This document shows positions 1 through 8,690 of a stretch of DNA of 49,549 nt, one piece after another; position 1 is the first letter of the stretch, and each line of letters starts with the position of its first letter. The notes beneath the pieces are model-generated. The model had not been told where the DNA came from. It saw only the letters and a list, made by a program, of their open reading frames with translations, and did not search any database. The position numbers and the translations under genes were made by a program. Origin of the DNA: CAJYAN01 sp046484825 (GTDB lineage: Bacteria > Pseudomonadota > Gammaproteobacteria > UBA6429 > Thiohalophilaceae); the NCBI GenBank assembly GCA_046484825.1, contig JAWOIE010000094.1:1-49549 (forward strand), given 5' to 3'.

Positions 1-140
1 GGTTCACGCGCCTGGCAAATGCTTCTGCAGAGCATCTGCGTAATTATGAAATCCTCGGTCATGGGTAAGTCATACACTTGCCCGATCTCGTTGAAGATCT
101 TAGTGTGTCCGAGCTGTTGCAGGGCAATCGCTAAGGTCAA
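1..140 (-). other. possible partial reading frame cut by window edge
   Basis: On the minus strand an open frame of about 46 codons runs off the left edge. It could begin at a TTG at 138-140, three codons after a stop codon at 144-146. Its composition is protein-like (ALQQLGHTKIFNEIGQVYD), but no ribosome binding site precedes the TTG and I do not recognise a family. It may be the end of a truncated gene or a remnant. Confidence 0.2.
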
Positions 141-229
141 AATTTATGGCGCATCAATAACGTCTCCACTCGCTGGCGGGTCACCGGTATCATCGCCAGC
201 TACTTCGGCAGGAAATATCTCGCACCCTA

Positions 230-973
230 ATGGACATCTCGACAATCCTTTTATTGACCGCCCTCATTTTCGCGGCCGCGGCGCTGTATGCCTCGGTCGG
301 GCACGCGGGGGCCTCGGGCTATCTCGCCGCTATGGCGCTGTTTGGCCTTGCGCCCCTGGAGATGAAACCGGCGGCGCTGTCGCTCAACATCCTGGTGGCC
401 ACGATTGCCACCGTGACCTATCTGCGCGCGGGGCGGTTTTCCTGGAAGCTGTTCTGGCCCTTTGCGCTGGCCTCGGTGCCCTTTGCCTACCTCGGTGGGC
501 TGCTCATGCTGCCGGGCGAATATTACAAACCCGTGGTCGGGCTGGTGCTGGTGTATGCGGCCTGGCGCTTTCTGCTCGATGCGGCCAAACCGGACTATGA
601 CCTCCGCCAGGCCTCGCTGGGGTTGATCCTGATCGCCGGCGCGGGGCTGGGGTTTCTCTCTGGCCTGGTCGGGGTCGGCGGCGGGATTTTTTTGAGCCCG
701 CTGCTCATCGCGCTGCGCTGGGAGACGGTGAAAAACATCTCCGGCATCGCCGCGGCGTTTATCCTGGTAAATTCCATCGCCGGGCTGGCCGGGTTTATGT
801 CCTCGCAGACACCGCACCTGCCGGACGGCATTGTCTACTGGGCGCTGGCCGCGGCGCTTGGCGGTTATATCGGTGCGCAATACGGCAGCAAGCGCTTTGC
901 GACGCCATTGCTCAAGCGCTTGCTGGCGCTGGTGCTGGTGATCGCGGGGGTGAAGCTGATGGCCGCGGTGTAG
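230..973 (+). CDS. TSUP (TauE/SafE) family anion exporter
   Basis: This 247-residue, almost wholly hydrophobic protein has about eight predicted membrane spans. It fits the TSUP/TauE/SafE family of inner-membrane exporters and permeases, whose members move sulfite, sulfoacetate or other organosulfur anions. Two related halves are visible, each beginning with a glycine-rich span; the second contains GLVGVGGGIFLSP near residue 145. Length is typical (240-260). The ATG at 230 follows a GGAAA stretch at about 210, which is a weak ribosome binding site. It stands alone, with about 450 bp to the next gene. The substrate cannot be inferred from sequence; sulfite would fit the sulfur-oxidation genes at 40 kb, but that is only a suggestion. 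Confidence 0.85.
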   Translation: MDISTILLLTALIFAAAALYASVGHAGASGYLAAMALFGLAPLEMKPAALSLNILVATIATVTYLRAGRFSWKLFWPFALASVPFAYLGGLLMLPGEYYKPVVGLVLVYAAWRFLLDAAKPDYDLRQASLGLILIAGAGLGFLSGLVGVGGGIFLSPLLIALRWETVKNISGIAAAFILVNSIAGLAGFMSSQTPHLPDGIVYWALAAALGGYIGAQYGSKRFATPLLKRLLALVLVIAGVKLMAAV

Positions 974-1420
974 CTCTGGATGATCGCCTCGACGGCATGC
1001 CCCCGGCGCACTCTAATACCTACATGGCCCCGGCCGGCTTCTCGACCCCTTCCCTCGCCTTCTCCCTGCTGCCACCCTGCGGGCGCCCTGGCGCAGTAAC
1101 GTACCGATAATTTCACGCACTGGTGCGTGTGCTAGCGCACATACCTTTCGCGGCTGTTACTTTTAAAGTAAGCATTCTGCCTATACCCCCATGTGCTTAA
1201 ATGTGCAGAACAACGATCGGTTACAGGGAACGTCATGCCGCATAGAGATTCACCAATATCATGGCTGGGTAGTGTACGCGAAACCAGGTGCAACGCTGCG
1301 GCTTTCCCCCGTGCACACCTGCTGATGAATGCCCGGTGCACTACCCTTACTTGCTATGGGCTATCTTCCAACAGTCGGCTGTCGTCATAGGGCAACTTTA
1401 TTGTGAGCAAAGGATTGCAA
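974..1420. other. intergenic stretch, no gene seen
   Basis: Short open frames on both strands show no family resemblance. A small hairpin, TGTGC-TAGC-GCACA, lies near 1130-1143 but lacks a T-run. I see no convincing promoter; the region presumably holds the control region of the downstream diguanylate cyclase. Confidence 0.4.
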
Positions 1421-2770
1421 ATGAATATACGCTTGGCGGATTTTATTCGGGCAGAAATAGAGCCGATTCTTCAGGACTGGGAAGCGTTTGCCAAAACCAT
1501 TCTTCATGCCAGGCAACTGGATAAGACCGAGCTACGCGACCATGCCAGGGAAATACTTCTGGTAATCGCCGATGATCTCGATTCATACCAGAGCGAAGCA
1601 GAACAGGATGCCAAGTCGAAAGGCTGTGGGCCGGAGGTTACGGAGGAGTCCTCGGCAGAAGTGCACGGTGGTGATCGACAGACCAGCGGCTTCAGCGTTA
1701 TGGAGACCGTCTCCGAGTTTCGCGCCCTGCGTGCGAGCGTGGTGTCACACTGGACGAAGGCGTTCCCAACGATTGTCGGTCAACAGATTGAAGACCTCAC
1801 CCGATTCCATGAGGCGATAGACCAGGCCGTCGCCGAATCGCTGGAGCAATATACGGTCGTAAAGGAGATGGAAACTCGCCTGTTCGGCGCCATTCTTGTC
1901 GCATCACCTGATCCGATTTACGTGCTGAATCCCGCAGGAAGATTTGTCTATGCCAACAAGGCTACCGCCGATCTTTTTGCTATGGAGCCCGAGGCGATCA
2001 TCGGCAAGTCCTACTTTGACCTAGGATTTTCATTCGCCTCGGATTTTCAGCGTAATCTTGAAAAGGTGATTACTGAGCAGTCCACCCACCGGGGCAAATT
2101 CGTCCACACATTTGCGTCTGGCCAGGGTGAGCGGTTCGAGTATCTGCTTGCGCCCGTGCTGGACAAGCAGCAAAACATCGAAGCAGTAGTCTGCATTTCC
2201 CGGGATATTACTGAGCAGGCGCTCGCGGAAGAAAAAATATGGCACAACGCCCACCACGACCTTCTGACCGGGCTGCCGAATCGACGTCTTTTCATGGATC
2301 GTCTCGAACAGGAGATCAAGCATGCCAATCGCACTCGCCTGACGCTTTCCGTACTGTTCATGGACCTTGATGGCTTCAAGGAAGTCAATGACTCGCTCGG
2401 CCATGAAGCGGGGGACCGTTTACTGACTGACGTGGCAAAGCGCCTTACTGATTGTGTCCGAGAGGAAGATACGGTTGCCCGATTGGGCGGCGATGAATTT
2501 ACCGTAATTATCACCGGTGCCAAGCACCGAAGTGAAGTTGAGCTTGTGGCCCAGGCGATTATTGATGCCCTCGCAAGGCCCTTTCATATTGCACAACCAC
2601 CTATCCAGATTTCCGTCAGCATTGGCATCACCCTTTACCCGCAGGACGCCGCCACGCCTGTCGCTCTGCTAGAAGCCGCGGACCAGGCCATGTATAAGGC
2701 CAAGAATTCTGGTGCCAACCGGGTGTGTTTTTACGAGACATCCGATCATGCAGACAGATGCTCGGCCTGA
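1421..2770 (+). CDS. diguanylate cyclase with RsbRD-like N-terminus, PAS and GGDEF domains
   Basis: Predicted cytoplasmic enzyme making cyclic di-GMP from two GTP. Residues 1-120 resemble the RsbRD N-terminal (sensor-histidine-kinase/RsbR-type) helical domain (IRLADFIRAEIEPILQDW). A PAS domain follows at about 150-265 (SPDPIYVLNPAGRFVYANKA), and the catalytic domain carries an intact GGDEF motif at about 355. An inhibitory I-site, RxxD (REED), sits five residues before it, so product feedback is likely. No membrane segment is visible, so the signal is probably cytoplasmic, sensed by the PAS or N-terminal domain. I chose the ATG at 1421 because AAAGG lies 7 bases upstream; a GTG at 1403 would add six residues. 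No EAL domain is present, so it is a synthase only. Confidence 0.9.
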   Translation: MNIRLADFIRAEIEPILQDWEAFAKTILHARQLDKTELRDHAREILLVIADDLDSYQSEAEQDAKSKGCGPEVTEESSAEVHGGDRQTSGFSVMETVSEFRALRASVVSHWTKAFPTIVGQQIEDLTRFHEAIDQAVAESLEQYTVVKEMETRLFGAILVASPDPIYVLNPAGRFVYANKATADLFAMEPEAIIGKSYFDLGFSFASDFQRNLEKVITEQSTHRGKFVHTFASGQGERFEYLLAPVLDKQQNIEAVVCISRDITEQALAEEKIWHNAHHDLLTGLPNRRLFMDRLEQEIKHANRTRLTLSVLFMDLDGFKEVNDSLGHEAGDRLLTDVAKRLTDCVREEDTVARLGGDEFTVIITGAKHRSEVELVAQAIIDALARPFHIAQPPIQISVSIGITLYPQDAATPVALLEAADQAMYKAKNSGANRVCFYETSDHADRCSA

Positions 2771-2923
2771 GCAATGCCACCCTGGCCAGGACATTCCACG
2801 CTTACGCTACTGACCCGGACGCCCAGCACGCGTTGCCCTATTGCCAACGATGCGTTCAACGATCACGGTCTTCTATACTGGCACAGGATTTGAGCATGGC
2901 GAGTAAATTACCAGGACTGAATC

Positions 2924-3619
2924 ATGCCCAGGCGTCATTTTGAACAACACTACAGTCAACGCATCGGCTGGTTACGCGCCGCCGTGCTCGGCGCCAATGA
3001 CGGCATTGTCTCCACCGCCAGCCTGGTGGTCGGTGTCGCCGCGGCCAATGTGGATCGCGCAGGCCTGTTGATCACAGCGGTCGCCGGGCTGGTGGCAGGC
3101 GCCATGTCCATGGCCGCGGGCGAATATGTGTCGGTAAGCTCGCAGGCGGACACGGAAAAGGCGGACCTCGCGCGCGAACAATACGAGCTGGACAACAACC
3201 TGCAGTTCGAGCGGGATGAGCTCAGGGATATTTACACGGGACGGGGGCTGGATAAAGCACTGGCGACGCAGGTTTCCGAACAACTCATGGCGCATGATGC
3301 CCTGGGGGCGCATGCGCGCGATGAACTCGGCCTGTCGGAAACGCACCGGGCACGGCCAATCCAGGCCGCCCTCGCCTCCGCGATCACCTTTGCAGGCGGC
3401 GCGGCACTGCCGGCGACACTGGTGGCGGTGGCGCCGCTACCACACATGATAGCAATCGTCGCCGTCAGTTCATTGATATTCCTGGGCCTGCTGGGTGCCA
3501 TTGCCGCAAAGGCAGGCGGCGCCGGCCTGCTCGGCGGCACGGTCCGGGTCATGTTCTGGGGCGCGCTGGCGATGGCCATTACCGCGGTCATCGGGCGCAT
3601 TTTCGGTGCAGTCGTTTGA
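2924..3619 (+). CDS. VIT1/CCC1 family membrane transporter
   Basis: A 231-residue protein of the VIT1/CCC1 family (vacuolar iron/manganese transporter-like). The N-terminal signature is clear: HYSQRIGWLRAAVLGANDGIVSTASL, then a glycine-rich span and SMAAGEYVSVSSQADTEKADL, which in the family lies at the metal-binding/cytoplasmic side. Charged helices at about 85-140 are followed by three hydrophobic spans. Bacterial members are thought to move Fe2+ or Mn2+ out of the cytoplasm, but the direction and ion here are not shown. The next gene starts 16 bp downstream, so the two are probably cotranscribed. Confidence 0.88.
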   Translation: MPRRHFEQHYSQRIGWLRAAVLGANDGIVSTASLVVGVAAANVDRAGLLITAVAGLVAGAMSMAAGEYVSVSSQADTEKADLAREQYELDNNLQFERDELRDIYTGRGLDKALATQVSEQLMAHDALGAHARDELGLSETHRARPIQAALASAITFAGGAALPATLVAVAPLPHMIAIVAVSSLIFLGLLGAIAAKAGGAGLLGGTVRVMFWGALAMAITAVIGRIFGAVV

Positions 3620-3634
3620 GGGCACGCACGTCTC

Positions 3635-4252
3635 ATGTATCGCGGTGAATGGTTTAACAGTCTGAGTCACCTGCTGGGTGCGGTGGCGGCGCTGGCGGGT
3701 ATGGTCGTGCTCGTGGTGTTTGCCACGCTGCAGGGTGACGTCTGGAAAATCGTCAGCTTTAGTGTTTACGGCCTGAGCCTGTTTTTGTTGTACCTGTTTT
3801 CAACGCTGTATCACAGTTTCAACGGCGAGAAGAAAAAACTGTTTCGCAAGTTTGACTACATCGCTATCTACTTGCTGATTGCCGGTAGCTATACCCCTTT
3901 CGCCCTGGTGACTCTGAATGGGACATGGGGCTGGTCATTATTCGGTGTGGTCTGGGGACTGGCGATCATCGGGATTGTCCTGGACGCCCTGCCCACGGAG
4001 GGGCGACGCATCATCCCCATGATCATCTATGTGTTGATGGGCTGGCTGGTCATCGTGGCCATCAATCCCTTGCTGGACTCCCTGACCACCACCGGTGTTA
4101 TCTGGCTACTCGCCGGGGGACTTTGCTATAGTTTCGGGCTGATCTTTTTCGCGCTCGATTCACGCTATCCTGTGTTTCATGCGATCTGGCATTTATTTGT
4201 CCTGGCCGGCAGTACTACGCACTATATTACGATTTTTCTCTACGTGTTGTAA
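3635..4252 (+). CDS. trhA: hemolysin III / PAQR-like membrane protein
   Basis: A 205-residue, seven-span inner-membrane protein of the hemolysin III family (YqfA/TrhA; related to PAQR receptors). Family marks visible are GEWFNSLSHLLGA at the N-terminus, STLYHSF and FDYIAIYLLIAGSYTPF in the middle, and HAIWHLFVLAGSTTHY at the C-terminus. The conserved histidines of these motifs (one His in STLYHS, and the HxxxH-like cluster near the end) are all present and are the expected metal-binding residues. Bacterial members are linked to membrane lipid or fatty-acid homeostasis; hemolysis is not established for most. It follows the VIT-like gene by 16 bp and probably shares its transcript. Confidence 0.9.
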   Translation: MYRGEWFNSLSHLLGAVAALAGMVVLVVFATLQGDVWKIVSFSVYGLSLFLLYLFSTLYHSFNGEKKKLFRKFDYIAIYLLIAGSYTPFALVTLNGTWGWSLFGVVWGLAIIGIVLDALPTEGRRIIPMIIYVLMGWLVIVAINPLLDSLTTTGVIWLLAGGLCYSFGLIFFALDSRYPVFHAIWHLFVLAGSTTHYITIFLYVL

Positions 4253-4284
4253 GCTTGCCTGATTTACACAAGCCGGGGTAAGCC

Positions 4285-5208
4285 TTGCCAAAGCAGCCGC
4301 ACAGTTTTGCATCTTTTCTTCACTATCCCGGTTCCGCGCACCTTGGCCTGGCGCTGGCCTCGCTGTTCTGGGCCGGGAATTTCGTGGTGGGCCGCGCGCT
4401 ACGCGATGTGATCGATCCGCTCACGCTGAACTTCTGGCGCTGGTTACTGGCCCTGGTGATTTTGCTGGTGCTGACGCACAAGTTGCTGTGGACATACCGC
4501 CGCGAACTGTTGCGCCACTGGTTTCTGATCCTGGCGCTGGGCCTCACCGGCATCGCGGCTTTTCATACCTCGGTGTATATCGCACTGACCACCACCACCG
4601 CGGTCAATGCGCTGCTGCTGTTTACCCTGACGCCGCTGCTGATCATGCTCGGCGCGTGGCTGTTTCTCGGCGAGCGCATGCACGCCATCGCCCTGCTGGG
4701 CGTGATAGTGTCGCTGGCCGGGGCGCTGGTACTGATCGCACACGGTGATGTGCAGAATTTGCGCGACCTTAGCTTCGGCCACGGTGATTTGTGGATGCTG
4801 CTTGCGGTGGTAATGTGGGCCGCCTACTCACTGTTGCTCAAGCGCAAACCACCGGCGTTGCCGCAGACCGCGCTGGTCAGCGCCACGACCCTCGCCGCGC
4901 TGGTGTTGATGCTGCCATTTTATCTGTGGGATACACGCACCGATCTGCGTGTACTATTGAGTGCGGAGGTCCTGTGGGCGCTGGTGTATGTCGCTCTGTT
5001 CGCCTCGGTGCTGGCGTTCTGGTTGTGGAACCGTGGCGTGGCGCGCATCGGTGCGGCCAAGGCCGGCACCTACCTGTACCTGATGCCGGTGTTCGGTGCG
5101 CTGCTCTCGTATGTCTTTCTCGGCGAGGGGGTGCAGTTATTCCAGCTTATCGGCGGGGCACTGGTGATCACGGGGATTATGCTCAGTAATCGACGGGGAG
5201 CACGCTGA
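4285..5208 (+). CDS. EamA (DMT) family transporter, first copy
   Basis: A 307-residue, ten-span drug/metabolite transporter made of two EamA repeats (about residues 15-145 and 160-300). The repeat starts are visible as LGLALASLFWAGNFVVGRAL and GDLWMLLAVVMWAAYSLLLKR; each half ends in a typical LGERM- or LGEGV-like motif. The start is a TTG at 4285 preceded by GGGGTAAG, as no upstream ATG fits. Family members export amino acids, metabolites or drugs; the substrate is unknown. A second EamA gene lies 412 bp downstream, past a small gene, but the two proteins are not close enough to look like a recent duplication. Confidence 0.87.
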   Translation: MPKQPHSFASFLHYPGSAHLGLALASLFWAGNFVVGRALRDVIDPLTLNFWRWLLALVILLVLTHKLLWTYRRELLRHWFLILALGLTGIAAFHTSVYIALTTTTAVNALLLFTLTPLLIMLGAWLFLGERMHAIALLGVIVSLAGALVLIAHGDVQNLRDLSFGHGDLWMLLAVVMWAAYSLLLKRKPPALPQTALVSATTLAALVLMLPFYLWDTRTDLRVLLSAEVLWALVYVALFASVLAFWLWNRGVARIGAAKAGTYLYLMPVFGALLSYVFLGEGVQLFQLIGGALVITGIMLSNRRGAR

Positions 5209-5368
5209 GATCACCTTTGCTACGTTGCTGCGCAACACTCCCTGCACAGGCGACCGGACAATCCGTGTCTATAAAAATTTTCAATATCCATCGCCGGGCC
5301 ATGTCGTGCGCAGGGTCTATACTTTATATTCTCTGGCGTCACGCCTCACTCATATATTGGAGTCCACC

Positions 5369-5590
5369 ATGTTTCTCAAGCAAAAAACCAGCGGCCACAT
5401 GGTCGAGATCATCAACCTGCCAGACCTGATGAACCTCAACCGCCACGAGGTCGTCGGCCGTTACCAGGAAGGCGAGGAAGAACAGGACCCGGAGACATTC
5501 GACAAGACCGAGCTGGTCTTTCTCTCCGGCGAGGCCCTGCCGCGCTGCTGGACCGATCCACACTACCGCGATGAGGAATTGACACACTAA
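5369..5590 (+). CDS. small conserved protein (73 aa), function unknown
   Basis: The ATG at 5369 has a good ribosome binding site (GGAG at 5359-5362). The product is short, soluble and acidic, with the look of a conserved family: MFLKQKTSGHMVEIINLPDL at the start, then GEEEQDPETFDKTELVFLSGE and LPRCWTDPHYRD. I recall similar short gammaproteobacterial proteins that databases sometimes label as acetyltransferases, but nothing here resembles an acetyl-CoA site, and 73 residues is too small for that fold. It lies between two EamA transporters, 29 bp before the second. A possible -10 box (TATACT or TATATT) lies about 40-50 bp upstream. Confidence 0.75.
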   Translation: MFLKQKTSGHMVEIINLPDLMNLNRHEVVGRYQEGEEEQDPETFDKTELVFLSGEALPRCWTDPHYRDEELTH

Positions 5591-5619
5591 GCCACTCTGT
5601 TTAGTGTGTCCCGCGGGGC

Positions 5620-6588
5620 ATGCGCGCTCACGCGCCTGTACAACAACCCGACGGCAGGGAGGCCGTCCGCAAAAAAACGGGCAGGGCCTTGCAGGCACAC
5701 AAGCATACGCTCATCAGGACGATCGTCCTTACCGCGCTGGCGTTGATCGCCTTTGCCGCCAACACCGTGTTGTGCCGCTGGGCGCTGGCCAAGCCGAGCA
5801 TCGACGCGGCAAGTTTTACCACCGTGCGCCTGGTGAGTGGCGCGCTCACGCTGTACCTCATCATCATGTTCAACCAGACCGCCCGGCGCGCCACAGCACG
5901 CGGCAGCTGGCGCGCGGCGCTCATGCTGTTCGGTTATGCCATCACCTTCTCCTACGCCTATATCACGCTGGATACCGGCACCGGCGCGTTGATCCTGTTC
6001 GGCTCCGTGCAGATCAGCATTATCCTGGCCACGGTCTTTCGCGGCACCCGTCTGCATGGCGCGGAGTGGCTGGGGCTGGTGATTGCCTTCGGCGGCTTTG
6101 TCTATCTGGTACTGCCCGATGTGACGACACCTTCACTCAGCGGCTTTGTGCTCATGACCCTGGCCGGGGTCTCCTGGGCGTTTTACACCCTCATCGGCCG
6201 CGGCTCGGCGGCGCCGCTGCTGGACACCACCTACAATTTCATCCGCACCCTGCCGTTCGTGGCGATGGTCATGCTGCTGGGGTTGCGCGACGCGCACGTC
6301 TCGACCCAGGGCATAGCGCTGGCCGTGATCTCCGGCGCCATTGCCTCCGGCATCGGTTACACCATCTGGTATATGGCGCTCGGCGGGCTCAGCACTACCA
6401 TGGCCGGGGTGCTGCAATTGCTGGTGCCGATCATCGCCGCGCTCGGCGGGGTCGTGTTCGTGGGCGAGCCCATCACCCTACGCATGAGTATCGCCGGCAT
6501 TTTAATCCTCGGCGGTATTCTCCTGGTCATTCTCGGGCCTTACTATTACGCGCAACGCAACACCCCGACAAAAACCACCTCGGGGTGA
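5620..6588 (+). CDS. EamA (DMT) family transporter, second copy
   Basis: A 322-residue inner-membrane transporter with about ten spans in two EamA repeats. The first repeat begins near residue 33 (IVLTALALIAFAANTVLCRWAL) and the second near 170 (LAGVSWAFYTLIGRG). It has a basic, soluble N-terminal extension of about 30 residues that is longer than usual, so an internal start is possible, but no better-placed start with a Shine-Dalgarno sequence was found; GCGGGG precedes the ATG at 5620. The substrate is unknown. It may share a transcript with the 73-residue gene 29 bp upstream. Confidence 0.86.
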   Translation: MRAHAPVQQPDGREAVRKKTGRALQAHKHTLIRTIVLTALALIAFAANTVLCRWALAKPSIDAASFTTVRLVSGALTLYLIIMFNQTARRATARGSWRAALMLFGYAITFSYAYITLDTGTGALILFGSVQISIILATVFRGTRLHGAEWLGLVIAFGGFVYLVLPDVTTPSLSGFVLMTLAGVSWAFYTLIGRGSAAPLLDTTYNFIRTLPFVAMVMLLGLRDAHVSTQGIALAVISGAIASGIGYTIWYMALGGLSTTMAGVLQLLVPIIAALGGVVFVGEPITLRMSIAGILILGGILLVILGPYYYAQRNTPTKTTSG

Positions 6589-7093
6589 CACCGCGGGTAT
6601 GCCGTGGTCTTCCGCGCTAGAATCACACCACGTCTTAGCTCGGGGCGGGGTCTGCCCCATGAGCATCGCGAATGTCTTGGCTATAAGGACATATCATGTA
6701 CAAAAACTATGCACGTTGTTGAAATAACAAAATAAAGGTATAGAATTCAGCCTCACGCAGGCTTCCACGGCCTTTTTCAGGGGGATAATGATCGTTTTGA
6801 CGAAGATGCCTCGTGCTGCACAGGGTCTGACCCAGCCAAACTGATGGCGCGCCCAAAAGGATTTGCCTGGGCACAACCGGGTTAACGGGATGGCGATTAT
6901 CCGAAACTACACTAACACCGCATTCGGCTTGCTTGTGCCGGAAGACGGTAGCGGAGACCTGGGCAAGCCGCATCCGTCAGGGTTAGAGTGAAACTCAAAG
7001 GGGCTCCACCGTGCGGTCATAGACTGCCCCTTTAAGCAGCAGGTATGGCAGGGTTCACGATAAATCGGAATTTTACTTAGTGAGGAAATTATA
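6589..7093. other. 500-bp intergenic stretch, no supported gene
   Basis: AT-richer than its surroundings around 6690-6740. A minus-strand open frame (6707-6973) is long enough to notice but has no ribosome binding site and no recognisable family. The 3' part must carry the promoter of the YCII-like gene, but no clear -35/-10 pair was found. Confidence 0.4.
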
Positions 7094-7414
7094 GTGTCAC
7101 AATTCGTATTTGTTTATTTAGGCGGTAATCAGCCATCAAACCCGGAGGAAGCGGGCAAACATTTTGAGAAATATATGCAATGGCTGTCATCGCTCGGTGA
7201 CGCGGTTGTCATTCCGACCATACCATTAAAGGATACCAACACCGTAGGCTCTGATGGCACGGTCAGAGAAGGCGGCAGTAGTTCCATGTCCGGCTTCTCG
7301 ATCATTAAGGCGGACTCCATGGAGGCGGCTCTAGCGATTGCTCAGGCGTGTCCTTTTCTTGAAATTGGCGGTTCACTTGAGGTGTCCGAGTTAATGCAGG
7401 TGTCTATGCAATAA
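7094..7414 (+). CDS. YCII-related (DGPF-like) protein
   Basis: A 106-residue soluble protein with the ferredoxin-like alpha/beta pattern of the YCII family: FVFVYLGG strand, helix HFEKYMQWLSSLG, then GFSIIKADSMEAALAIAQACPFLEIGGSLEV. The SMEAALAIAQACP segment is the family signature. Members include YciI-like hydrolases and many proteins of unknown role. The GTG at 7094 is chosen because TGAGGAA lies 7-13 bases upstream. It stands alone, with about 220 bp to the next gene. No catalytic activity can be assigned. Confidence 0.8.
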   Translation: MSQFVFVYLGGNQPSNPEEAGKHFEKYMQWLSSLGDAVVIPTIPLKDTNTVGSDGTVREGGSSSMSGFSIIKADSMEAALAIAQACPFLEIGGSLEVSELMQVSMQ

Positions 7415-7637
7415 CACCCGCGGAAGGCATCCATAGTGTGCAGGCCAGGTGGCGCAGGCTGGCGAGAGGCAGGTCGTAAACTAATTTCCGCTAATTCGGC
7501 ACCCCATAAACTACAGCCACATCCGGCTGTGTCAACGCCCTGCCCTGCCCACACGTCAATAGCTGCCACCGGAAAATTACTGCGCCCGCGACATTTTTCG
7601 CCAGGTTCCACTATCACCGCCACAACTGGGCTGAGCA

Positions 7638-8690
7638 ATGAAGTTCGTATGTTACTCCGACTGGGATCAACTCCCCGCCAGTGCCAATGTGCTCTTTGAA
7701 CAGGCTGAAAAAGACAGTATCTTTTTATCGCGCCCGTGGTTTGAGAGCCTGACCGCCACAGCGCTTGATGATGACCATACTATGGTTTTGGCCTGCGTAG
7801 TGACTGGAAACAAGGTACAGGCCATTCTGCCTCTGCTCATCTGTAGCGGGAATGTCGGCTACGCCCTCAAGCATCGCTATACGCCGGTTTATAGTCTGCT
7901 CCTTGCGCATGATGGTCAACCGCAGGTGCTGGCCTGCCTGGGTCAGGGTTTGAGTCAATTACCGCGCAGTGGGTTTCTCCTGGAGCCGGTCGCCGACAAT
8001 GATAGCAACTTAGACGGCTTGCAAAGGGTCCTGGAAACGGCCGGGTATAGCTGTGAACGCATTTTTCGGCACTATAACTGGATATATCGCCTGCAGGCGC
8101 CGTCCTATGAAAACTACATGGCAGAACGTCCTGCCCAGCTGCGTAATACCCTCGCGCGTAAAAAGCGTAAACTTGAGCGTGAACACGGTTATACGCTGCG
8201 TCTTTTTACGGGAGACGAAGTCCCACAAGCCATGTCCGATTACTATGCGGTCTACACTGCCAGCTGGAAAGCCAATGAACAGTACGCGGACTTTCTCGAT
8301 GACATGGTGAAGCGTTTTTCCACAGCGGGATGGTCGCGGCTCGGGGTGCTTTATATCAGGGGCCAGGCCGCCGCGGCACAGCTCTGGTTTGTCTGCCATG
8401 GCAAAGCGAGCATATTCAGACTTGCATATGACGAGGCCTGGAAGCGTTATTCACCGGGTTCCATACTGACCGCCTTCCTGATGGAACATGTAATCGATAA
8501 TGAGCAGGTAACGGAGGTGGACTTTCTGACGGGTAATGACGCTTACAAGCAGGACTGGATGTCGGATCGCAGAGCGCGTTACGTCTTGAGCTGTGTAAAA
8601 AGCGCACGGCCCGCAGGCAGGTATAAATTGTTTATGCAATCACTCAAGCGTATACTGAAACAATTATCAGGAGCTGATCCCGAACCATGA
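7638..8690 (+). CDS. FemAB/BioF2-type GNAT acyltransferase
   Basis: A 350-residue soluble protein resembling the Acetyltransf_6 (BioF2-like, CelD/FemAB-related) branch of the GNAT superfamily. It has an N-terminal half of GNAT-like fold and a C-terminal GNAT domain (about 160-330) with RNTLARKKRKLERE, YTASWKAN, a strand GQAAAAQLWFV and the late motif VTEVDFLTGNDAYKQDW that this group shares. Such enzymes transfer aminoacyl or acyl groups during exopolysaccharide, cell-wall or lipid modification; the acceptor is unknown here. Its stop codon overlaps the next gene's ATG (ATGA), so the two are translationally coupled. Confidence 0.8.
   Translation: MKFVCYSDWDQLPASANVLFEQAEKDSIFLSRPWFESLTATALDDDHTMVLACVVTGNKVQAILPLLICSGNVGYALKHRYTPVYSLLLAHDGQPQVLACLGQGLSQLPRSGFLLEPVADNDSNLDGLQRVLETAGYSCERIFRHYNWIYRLQAPSYENYMAERPAQLRNTLARKKRKLEREHGYTLRLFTGDEVPQAMSDYYAVYTASWKANEQYADFLDDMVKRFSTAGWSRLGVLYIRGQAAAAQLWFVCHGKASIFRLAYDEAWKRYSPGSILTAFLMEHVIDNEQVTEVDFLTGNDAYKQDWMSDRRARYVLSCVKSARPAGRYKLFMQSLKRILKQLSGADPEP

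Noticed and set aside
1130..1143. hairpin TGTGC-TAGC-GCACA after the TSUP gene
   Set aside because: Short stem, no T-run; not called a terminator.
6707..6973. 88-codon minus-strand frame in the gap before the YCII-like gene
   Set aside because: No start signal and no recognisable family or domain pattern; probably non-coding.
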